A program made the position numbers and the translations under genes. A stretch of 13,892 nucleotides of DNA, taken from Flavobacterium sp. (lineage in GTDB: Bacteria > Bacteroidota > Bacteroidia > Flavobacteriales > Flavobacteriaceae). The notes under the pieces are model-generated. The model searched no databases, was not told the origin of the DNA, and worked only from the letters and a program-made list of their open reading frames with translations. How positions within the stretch are numbered: position 1 is the stretch's first letter; every line of letters starts with the position of its first letter. Shown in pieces: positions 8,589 through 13,892 of the stretch. The stretch covers positions 1-13,892 of the forward strand of contig DMHA01000149.1 of NCBI GenBank assembly GCA_003449615.1, read 5' to 3'.

Positions 8589-10205
8589 ATGATGAAAAAT
8601 ATAAAATTTATTTTTGGTTTCGTATTCTTATTGGCAATAGCCATAAGTTGCACGGTAGATGGTATTGATGATGATACATCATTTATAAATTCGGTTGGCG
8701 CACCAACTAATGTAGTTGCGTTTTATAATATTACGCAAGACAATACGGGCTTAGTTACTATCACACCCCATAGCGAAGGTGCGGTATCGTATGACATATT
8801 CTATGGAGATGGAACTGCCACGGCTGTAACCGTTGCTCCCGGAAAAAGCACCTCACATATCTATAATGAAGGAACTTTTACTGTAAGAATAGTGGCAACA
8901 AGTATTACTGGCTTACAAACAGAATCAACACAAACTTTGATAGTTTCTTTTAAAGCACCCGAAAATTTAGAAGTTACTATTTCAAATGACTTATTGGTTT
9001 CTAAAAAAGTAAATGTTACAGTAAAAGCAAAATATGCAACCATGTTCGATGTGTATTTTGGTGAATCAGGTATAAGCACTCCTGTTTCTGCCAACATAGA
9101 CCAAACAGCATCTTATGTTTATACAAATGCTGGTACCTATACAATCAGAGTAGTTTGCAAAAGTGCAGCGATACAAACAACTGAAAAATCGCAGAGTTTT
9201 GATGTAACTGCTATTTTGCAACCAGTTGCCTCTGCTCCTATACCACCAACGAGACAGGAAGCCAATGTAATTTCGATTTATGGATCAAAATATACCAATG
9301 TTGCAGGAACAAATTATTTCCCAGATTGGGGACAAGGAGGTCAAGGAAGTAGTTGGGGTGAATTCGACTTGAATGGCGATAAAATGTTGAATTACATTAA
9401 ATTGAGTTATCAAGGAATTGCATTAGCCGATAATGTTACCGTAGATGTTTCTGGAATGGAGTTTATTCACATGGATGTTTGGACAGCCGATGCTCAAAAA
9501 ATAGAAACTTCATTAATCAGTAAATCAAACGGAGAAAGACCGGTAGTAAAAGACCTTGTTGCCAATGAATGGACAAGTATTGACATTCCAATTTCAGCAT
9601 TTACAAGTCAAAACGGATTTACAGTTGCCGATATTTTTCAATTAAAATTTGTTGGAACACCTTGGGCAGCAGGTACGGTTTTTATTGATAATATTTATTT
9701 TTATAAAGCAGCTACACCTTCAACTGGGTTAACAGGAACATGGAAAATGGCGCCTGAAGCTGGTTCTTTGAAAGTAGGTCCTACTTCAGGAAGTGGCGAA
9801 TGGTGGTCTATTGATGCAGCAGGAGTTACTCAAAGAGCTTGTTATTATGATGATACTTTTGTGTTTTCTTCAAACGGCTCTTTTAGCAATGTTTTAGGTG
9901 CTGAAACGTGGATTGAAAAATGGCAAGGTATACCAGCCGACGGATGCGGTGCACCAGTTTCGCCTCATAACGGACCTAGTGGAGCAACCTATCTATATGA
10001 TGCAGTTGCAAAAACTTTAACAATTACGGGTTCTGGTTCTTATATTGGAATTCCAAAAGCAGTCAATGCAGGGGAATTACCCAATGTAGCGGTACCCAAT
10101 TCAATTGTGTACAATGTAACGCTTACCGACAATAACAACACCATGAATGTTGTTATTGAAACTGGTTCTAATGTATTTTGGTCTTATAAATTAGTAAGAA
10201 TTTAA
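8589..10205 (+). CDS. PKD-domain surface glycan-binding lipoprotein (SGBP)
   Basis: This is a probable accessory glycan-binding protein at the cell surface. The lipobox AIS-C21 is followed by TVDGIDDD. Two PKD-like beta-sandwich repeats span about residues 35-205 (YDIFYGDG...HIYNEGTFTVRIVAT; FDVYFGES...YVYTNAGTYTIRVVC). A galactose-binding-fold or CBM-like domain follows (about 225-375; WGEFDLNG, FIHMDVWTAD, WTSIDIPISAF, VFIDNIYFYKA), rich in exposed aromatics. A C-terminal beta-rich domain (about 378-538) starts TGTWKMAPEAGSLKVGP and contains YYDDTFVFSSNGSF. A related version of this last domain occurs in the next gene. No catalytic motif is seen. ATGATG at 8589 offers two adjacent starts, and the second (8592) is equally possible. 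The gene lies 9 bp after susD. Binding of beta-glucan is inferred. Confidence 0.85.
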   Translation: MMKNIKFIFGFVFLLAIAISCTVDGIDDDTSFINSVGAPTNVVAFYNITQDNTGLVTITPHSEGAVSYDIFYGDGTATAVTVAPGKSTSHIYNEGTFTVRIVATSITGLQTESTQTLIVSFKAPENLEVTISNDLLVSKKVNVTVKAKYATMFDVYFGESGISTPVSANIDQTASYVYTNAGTYTIRVVCKSAAIQTTEKSQSFDVTAILQPVASAPIPPTRQEANVISIYGSKYTNVAGTNYFPDWGQGGQGSSWGEFDLNGDKMLNYIKLSYQGIALADNVTVDVSGMEFIHMDVWTADAQKIETSLISKSNGERPVVKDLVANEWTSIDIPISAFTSQNGFTVADIFQLKFVGTPWAAGTVFIDNIYFYKAATPSTGLTGTWKMAPEAGSLKVGPTSGSGEWWSIDAAGVTQRACYYDDTFVFSSNGSFSNVLGAETWIEKWQGIPADGCGAPVSPHNGPSGATYLYDAVAKTLTITGSGSYIGIPKAVNAGELPNVAVPNSIVYNVTLTDNNNTMNVVIETGSNVFWSYKLVRI

Positions 10206-10220
10206 TTAAAAAAATAAAAG

Positions 10221-11105
10221 ATGAAAACTATAAAATATTTTTTAACTTTTCTTATCACACTGTTTATCTTTAGTAGTTGTGAAAAGGAAGACTATGAATT
10301 TGGAGAAATTATTGCTCCAACTAATTTAGTAGTAACTCCAGAACTTGTTGGTAAAGATGCGAGTAATCCTTTTGGAGATGGATCTGGCGTAGTGAATATT
10401 ATAGCTACTGCAGATGATGCAATATCATATAAATTTATTTATAATGGTGTAGAAACTGTAAAAACATCTGGACACATAACCTATAATTTTGGCAATACAG
10501 GTACAAATAAATATATTATCACAGTAGTTGCAAGCGGAAAAGCAGGTGTAAGTTCAAGTACTACTATTGAGTTTGATGTGTTGGTTGTATATGTACCGCC
10601 AGCAGAATTGGTTACGATTCTAAATGCCAATAGTTCTAGAGCTTGGAGAATAAAAGCCGAAGGAAATAACCATTTTGGTTTAGGACCAGTTGGCGGTTCT
10701 ATTATTACAGAATGGTATGGAGCTCCAGCAAATTCTAAAGCCAATTCAGGAATGTATGACGATCGATTTACTTTTAAATCAGATGGTAGTTTCACACATA
10801 ATACAGGAGCAGACGGTTATGTTTTTGGACGTAAAACATTAATCGAACAACTAAATGGACCTGGAGGAACTGCCGACGGAGACGATATTCTTCAATATCC
10901 TTTTGCTAGTTATTCTGGGCAATATACTTTATCAGCTCCAAATAGCGTAGAAACCATTACGCTTTCTGGAACTTCCTTTATAGGTTATTATACAGGTGGA
11001 AACCATCAGTATAGAATATTCAAAAGAGAGGCTAACGAAATAGTATTAAGTACCGCTGATGGTAATAATGGATTTGAATGGTGGTTTGTTCTAGTACCTG
11101 AATAA
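10221..11105 (+). CDS. Second PKD-type surface glycan-binding lipoprotein
   Basis: This is a short accessory surface lipoprotein. The lipobox FSS-C20 is followed by EKEDYE, a strong surface-export signal. One PKD-like domain (about residues 30-130) contains the NPFGDGSGVV loop, and a C-terminal domain (about 138-294) starts RAWRIKAEGNNHFGLGP and carries MYDDRFTFKSDGSF. The C-terminal domain is a shorter relative of the last domain of the preceding lipoprotein; the PKD domain is closely related to that of the downstream GH16 enzyme. No catalytic residues are recognised, so glycan binding is the likely role. It follows the previous gene by 15 bp and is the last gene before an intergenic hairpin. 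Confidence 0.8.
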   Translation: MKTIKYFLTFLITLFIFSSCEKEDYEFGEIIAPTNLVVTPELVGKDASNPFGDGSGVVNIIATADDAISYKFIYNGVETVKTSGHITYNFGNTGTNKYIITVVASGKAGVSSSTTIEFDVLVVYVPPAELVTILNANSSRAWRIKAEGNNHFGLGPVGGSIITEWYGAPANSKANSGMYDDRFTFKSDGSFTHNTGADGYVFGRKTLIEQLNGPGGTADGDDILQYPFASYSGQYTLSAPNSVETITLSGTSFIGYYTGGNHQYRIFKREANEIVLSTADGNNGFEWWFVLVPE

Positions 11106-11121
11106 AATTCAAAATTTAGAC

Positions 11122-11151
11122 AAAGAGGAGTTAATTTTTTAACTCCTCTTT
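11122..11151 (+). terminator. Perfect 13-bp hairpin between the lipoprotein operon and GH16
   Basis: AAAGAGGAGTTAA at 11122-11134 pairs perfectly with TTAACTCCTCTTT at 11139-11151 around a TTTT loop. The A-rich 5' arm and T-rich 3' end make it a possible (partial, two-way) intrinsic terminator, though the T tract after the stem is short. It could equally be an mRNA stabiliser or processing site that sets GH16 expression below or above that of susCD. The gap is only 78 bp and no clear separate promoter is seen, so partial read-through into GH16 is likely. Confidence 0.7.
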
Positions 11152-11183
11152 CATATAAACCAATTTTTAAAAAAAATCTTCCA

Positions 11184-12263
11184 ATGCAAAATTCAATCTA
11201 TAATTATAATAAACCGCTTGTATTGTTATTAGCACTAATCCTTTTAATTTCCTGCAGTTCATCAGATGGAGGTTCTAGTAATGATATAGAAATTACGCCT
11301 TCTAATCTTGTAATCTCAACAGAGATTGTTGGAAAAAATTCAACAAACCCCAATGGTGACGGGAGCGGAATAGTCAAATTTACTATTAGTGCTACAAATG
11401 CAAGCTCATATATAATTTCTTATGGTGATGGGAATGTACTCAATGCAACTTCAGGGCTTAATAGTTATACCTACAAAACAGCAGGAACCTTTAGTTATAT
11501 TGTAACCGTTACTGCAAATAATGGGTCAAAATCGATTAGCAGTACTGTAACCGTTACCATAAATGTAAGCAGCGAAACTCTTTTTTCAGATGAATTTAAT
11601 ACTGATGGTACACCAGATTCTTCAAAATGGGGTTACGATATTGGCACAGGAAGCGGTGGTTGGGGCAACAATGAATCTCAGAATTATACCAATCGTCCAG
11701 ACAATGTCAAAGTAGAGAACGGGGTTTTGAAGATCATTGCAAAAAAAGAAAGTTATCAAGGAAGCAACTACACCTCTGCTCGTCTTTTGTCTAAAGGAAA
11801 ATTTTCTGTCAAATATGGAAAAATAGAATTTCGAGCAAAACTCCCTGTTGGTGGAGGAACTTGGCCTGCTCTGTGGATGTTGGGAGACAATATTAGCACA
11901 GTGAGTTGGCCAGCTTGTGGAGAAATTGACATTATGGAACACATCGGAAACGACTTAAATAAAATTCATGGAACACTCCATTATACTGGTCGTTCTGGAG
12001 GGAACGCAGATTCAACATCTAAGGTTATTTCGAATGCAACAACCGAATTTCATATTTACAGCATAGACTGGAGAGCAGACTACATCAAGTTTTATATTGA
12101 TAATGTATTGTTTAAAACCTTTACAAATACCTCCAATTTGCCTTTTAATCAGAAATTTTTCTTAATTATGAATTGTGCCATGGGAGGAAATTTTGGAGGT
12201 ACAATAGACCCGAATTTTGTTTCTTCCACTTTCGAAATAGATTATGTAAGAGTATATAATTAA
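11184..12263 (+). CDS. GH16 endo-beta-1,3-glucanase (laminarinase-type) lipoprotein
   Basis: This endo-acting enzyme is expected to cut laminarin or mixed-linkage beta-glucan at the cell surface by a retaining mechanism. The lipobox LIS-C24 is followed by SSSDGGSSND. One PKD domain covers about residues 38-128 (NPNGDGSGIV, YIISYGDGN, YTYKTAGTFSYIVTV). The GH16 domain follows from about 130 to the end (LFSDEFNTDG, GGWGNNESQNYT, YGKIEFRAKLP, GGTWPALWMLG). The catalytic motif is E247-I-D249-I-M-E252, with E247 as nucleophile and E252 as acid/base. WPACGEIDIMEHIGND is characteristic of the laminarinase branch. No C-terminal CBM is present; binding may come from the PKD lipoproteins encoded upstream. 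The gene is followed by a strong terminator. Confidence 0.94.
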   Translation: MQNSIYNYNKPLVLLLALILLISCSSSDGGSSNDIEITPSNLVISTEIVGKNSTNPNGDGSGIVKFTISATNASSYIISYGDGNVLNATSGLNSYTYKTAGTFSYIVTVTANNGSKSISSTVTVTINVSSETLFSDEFNTDGTPDSSKWGYDIGTGSGGWGNNESQNYTNRPDNVKVENGVLKIIAKKESYQGSNYTSARLLSKGKFSVKYGKIEFRAKLPVGGGTWPALWMLGDNISTVSWPACGEIDIMEHIGNDLNKIHGTLHYTGRSGGNADSTSKVISNATTEFHIYSIDWRADYIKFYIDNVLFKTFTNTSNLPFNQKFFLIMNCAMGGNFGGTIDPNFVSSTFEIDYVRVYN

Positions 12264-12282
12264 TGTTTTTGGTTAGTAAGTT

Positions 12283-12329
12283 TTTTCATTATTTGCTTCT
12301 GATTATAATATCAGAAGCAATAGTGAAAA
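12283..12329 (+). terminator. Strong hairpin terminator after GH16
   Basis: The arm at 12283-12303 (TTTTCATTATTTGCTTCTGA plus T) pairs with 12310-12329 (ATCAGAAGCAA then TAGTGAAAA) around a TATAAT loop. The inner 11 bp are perfect. The outer part has one bulged T and one G-U pair, about 20 bp in all. A T-rich run (AATATATTTTT) follows shortly after. It marks the end of the susC-to-GH16 transcript and implies that GH3, about 200 bp downstream in the restored order, has its own promoter or depends on read-through. Confidence 0.75.
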
Positions 12330-12532
12330 CAATATATTTTTAAAACCAATTATAGTTAACTTTTTTTAGTGTTTTCTAATGAATTATATATTGACCTTAA
12401 TAACTGTTTTCTCTTTTTTTAAAGAAATACACAAATTGTAAAGTTATTAACCTAGAATATTCTTTTGGATAAATTATCCAAATTTTAACCATAATTATAT
12501 CCCTATTAGAGACAAAAATAACCAGGAGATTC
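12330..12532 (+). promoter_or_regulatory. Original GH3 upstream region with two adjacent palindromes
   Basis: This 203-bp AT-rich gap has no ORF and is the natural 5' region of the GH3 gene. It holds a 10-bp perfect palindrome AGAATATTCT (12454-12463) directly abutting a 19-bp palindrome TTTGGATAA-A-TTATCCAAA (12464-12482), about 50 bp ahead of the GH3 start. These are candidate operator sites. No exact TAnnTTTG promoter box is seen, so the promoter position is uncertain. A ribosome-binding site AGGAG (12524-12528) lies just ahead of the ATG at 12533. Confidence 0.45.
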
Positions 12533-12567
12533 ATGTTTAACATTTATAAAAAATTATTATTTGTAAT
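12533..12567 (+). pseudogene. 5' fragment of the GH3 gene: start codon and first half of the signal peptide
   Basis: ATG at 12533 is preceded by AGGAG at proper spacing and reads MFNIYKKLLFVI, a typical signal-peptide start with a charged N-region and a hydrophobic core, until the IS interrupts it. Joined through the target duplication to the window start (base 32 onward), it continues ICNSMLVLSTKAQ and then into the GH3 domain without a frame change. As interrupted, the frame runs into the IS and stops at 12602-12604 as a 23-aa peptide. The GH3 identity rests on this joining. Confidence 0.8.
12559..12567. repeat. Target-site duplication, left copy (ATTTGTAAT)
   Basis: ATTTGTAAT lies immediately before the left inverted repeat of the IS and is repeated at 23-31 immediately after the IS end at the window start. 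A target duplication found at the two opposite ends of the window argues that those ends are physically joined. Confidence 0.75.
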
Positions 12568-12590
12568 TAGTACTGATGCGTTAATATTTT
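12568..12590 (+). repeat. Terminal inverted repeat of the IS, transposase-distal end
   Basis: It starts TAGTACTGATGCGTTAATAT and matches the reverse complement of 13869-13891 at 20 of 23 positions; mismatches are at positions 3, 5 and 18. The transposase stop codon (12591-12593) directly abuts it. Confidence 0.88.
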
Positions 12591-13763
12591 TTAAATTTCG
12601 TTAAATAAATTAAACTGAAGTTCATTGACATTTTGATTGATTTGAAAACCGTTCAGCAATTGGCTGATTGGTGTTTTGTCAAATGCAGATATGCTTAAAA
12701 TCTGCATAACTTGATAAATTGACAATTCACTTTTCACTTTTTTCTTTACATACGCAACTATTAAATAAGTGCAGATAGCTATCCAAATATGCGTTTTTAC
12801 AGCATTACTGGAATGTCCCCAAAACTTTTTAATTGATAAATTTTGTTTAATCCATTTAAAAAATGTTTCTATTTGCCATCTGTTTTTATATAAATAAGCG
12901 ATTTCTAATGCGGTAACTTCAAAATTGTTGGTCATAAATATCAGATAATTGTTGTTTTGCGAGTCATAGTATTCAACCAAACGGATTTTTTCTGGGTATA
13001 GTTTTCTTGACTTAACCACTGTCAATTCTACCGTTTTATCAGCTCTGAGTCCGGTATTTTGGTCGATATTAAAGTTTTGCTCCACAGTAGTGTATTTCAT
13101 ACTGGATTTTGCTCTTGTTACAAAAAAAGCATTGATCAAATGTATTTTGTATAATGCTTCAAAATCTACATATGCTTTATCCATCAAATAAATGGCGTCT
13201 GGCACAAAACTTATTACATCTAATACATTGCTATCGTGATATTTACCATCTGTTACTAAAATAAAGGCTGGGATGCTACCTCGCAGGTCTAACAAAGTGT
13301 GAACTTTGACAGCTCCACGACTATATTTTCCTTCAGCCCAAGTTAAAAGATTGATGCTACATGATATAGATGTTGAATCTAATGCAAATATTTCATTATC
13401 GAGCTCTATATTTGATATTTCACTATTTTGATACAAAGGGCGAATTTGCTCAATTAGATATTGTCCAAAATCAGCAAATATTTGCCAATCCCTATTTTCA
13501 TTAGCTCTTGATAAAGTTGTTTGATTTACATAACTTTTTATACCTAGATGATAGAGTTTATTATTGTGAGCCTTAAGACACAAACATATATCACGTAAGG
13601 AATTTAAAGAAGTTAATTGTCCAAAAAACAATTGAATAAATTGATTCCAACAGTTTAAATCACGAACTCGATGATTACCATTATATTTTTTTACAAATTT
13701 TTCAAATTCATACTTGTTGACAAAATCTAACAATTGTGAAAAAACATATTTTCCTGAATTCAT
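12591..13763 (-). CDS. IS4-family DDE transposase
   Basis: This transposase catalyses DNA cleavage and strand transfer of its own element. The N-terminal region (MNSGKYVFSQLLDF, NCWNQFIQLFFGQL, SLRDI) matches the DUF4372-type N-terminal domain. The catalytic domain shows D129 in FALDSTSI, D195 in YLMDKAYVDF and E299 in the IS4 signature Y292-(2)-R295-(3)-E299-(6)-K306 (YKNRWQIETFFKWIK). All key residues are present, and 390 aa is a usual length without frameshift, so it looks active. The start at 13763 directly follows a hairpin that may restrain translation. The gene fills almost the whole element. Confidence 0.95.
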   Translation of the reverse strand: MNSGKYVFSQLLDFVNKYEFEKFVKKYNGNHRVRDLNCWNQFIQLFFGQLTSLNSLRDICLCLKAHNNKLYHLGIKSYVNQTTLSRANENRDWQIFADFGQYLIEQIRPLYQNSEISNIELDNEIFALDSTSISCSINLLTWAEGKYSRGAVKVHTLLDLRGSIPAFILVTDGKYHDSNVLDVISFVPDAIYLMDKAYVDFEALYKIHLINAFFVTRAKSSMKYTTVEQNFNIDQNTGLRADKTVELTVVKSRKLYPEKIRLVEYYDSQNNNYLIFMTNNFEVTALEIAYLYKNRWQIETFFKWIKQNLSIKKFWGHSSNAVKTHIWIAICTYLIVAYVKKKVKSELSIYQVMQILSISAFDKTPISQLLNGFQINQNVNELQFNLFNEI

Positions 13764-13764
13764 A

Positions 13765-13791
13765 CTTTTATCCTATAAAATACGATAAAAG
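13765..13791 (-). promoter_or_regulatory. Hairpin abutting the transposase start codon
   Basis: On the transposase strand, CTTTTATC (complement of 13784-13791) pairs perfectly with GATAAAAG (complement of 13765-13772) around an 11-nt loop. The stem ends one base before the ATG, so in a long transcript it would cover the ribosome-binding region. Several IS elements limit translation of transcripts that read in from outside in this way. The stem is AT-rich and modest in strength. Confidence 0.45.
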
Positions 13792-13868
13792 CATCAACCT
13801 TCAAATCAAATCAAAAAATCAAAGAACGAATATAAATATATGTATAACAATACTTTACATTAAAAAAT

Positions 13869-13891
13869 AAAATCTTAACGCATCAGCAGTA
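13869..13891 (-). repeat. Terminal inverted repeat of the IS, transposase-proximal end
   Basis: This is the reverse complement partner of 12568-12590 (20 of 23 matching). It recurs at the window start. Between it and the transposase start lie about 105 AT-rich bases that should contain the transposase promoter; no exact TAnnTTTG box was recognised there. Confidence 0.88.
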
Positions 13892-13892
13892 A

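Larger units (their letters stand above)
12568..13891 (-). mobile_element. IS4-family insertion sequence, 1324 bp, apparently complete
   Basis: A single transposase gene is bounded by imperfect inverted repeats: 12568-12590 against 13869-13891, 20 of 23 matching, with the core CTGATGCGTTAA perfect. The element lies within the signal-peptide codons of GH3, its transposase pointing opposite to GH3. The transposase-proximal end is at 13891. Both ends, the full-length transposase and matching flanking 9-mers suggest a recent and still active insertion. The exact outer boundary may shift by one base on each side, depending on the target-duplication length. Confidence 0.88.

Noticed and set aside
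10481..11942. Minus-strand ORFs of about 105 aa inside the lipoprotein and GH16 genes
   Set aside because: They lie antisense to clear coding sequence and their composition shows no protein-family signal.
12264..12532. Small gene, tRNA or riboswitch in the gap after GH16
   Set aside because: Only a terminator hairpin and palindromes are visible; no cloverleaf, conserved riboswitch core or credible ORF with a start signal.
1..13892. Composite transposon with IS copies on both sides carrying the PUL
   Set aside because: The matching 9-bp duplications lie inside, between the presumed IS copies and the PUL, and the GH3 reading frame continues across the join. A composite transposon would have its duplication outside. 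A single IS in a closed or tandem unit explains the data more simply.

Overview
This window comes from a low-GC member of the Bacteroidota, most likely a Flavobacterium-like flavobacterium. It carries a SusC/SusD pair, several surface lipoproteins with acidic residues after the lipobox cysteine, a TAnnTTTG-type promoter and AT-rich leaders. Apart from one insertion sequence, it is a single polysaccharide utilization locus (PUL) of the laminarin / beta-1,3-glucan type.

Layout: (1) 1-31 is the outer end of an insertion sequence (IS) plus a target duplication. (2) 45-2195 is a GH3 beta-glucosidase without its normal signal-peptide start. (3) 2271-2831 (minus) is an in-frame chimera: the N-terminal 160 or so residues of a DUF58 protein joined to what looks like the C-terminal tail of a LacI-family regulator. 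(4) 2933-3805 (minus) is an AraC-family regulator, divergent from the PUL operon; a 14-bp direct repeat with a 21-bp period and a TAnnTTTG box lie between them. (5) 3988-11105 is the operon susC, susD and two surface glycan-binding lipoproteins. (6) After a perfect 13-bp hairpin comes a GH16 laminarinase lipoprotein (11184-12263), then a strong hairpin terminator. (7) 12533-12567 is the missing start of the GH3 gene. (8) 12568-13891 is an IS4-family element with a full-length transposase.

The genes form a standard glucan pathway. GH16 cuts the polymer at the cell surface, the two PKD lipoproteins and SusD bind glucan, SusC imports oligosaccharides, periplasmic GH3 would release glucose, and the AraC protein probably controls the operon.

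The main discovery is structural. The first 23 bases equal the last 23. The IS at the right end is flanked on its left by ATTTGTAAT (12559-12567), and the same 9 bases follow the IS end at the window start (23-31). Removing the IS and one copy joins the ATG at 12533 in frame to the GH3 gene and restores a normal signal peptide (732 aa in all). The right and left ends of the window are therefore probably neighbours. The natural order is GH16-GH3, and the sequence is a circularly permuted view of a unit of about 13.87 kb. In that unit the DUF58/LacI chimera is the new junction, as expected for a tandemly amplified or excised circular copy of the PUL. No replication gene is present. An assembly misjoin is the main alternative.
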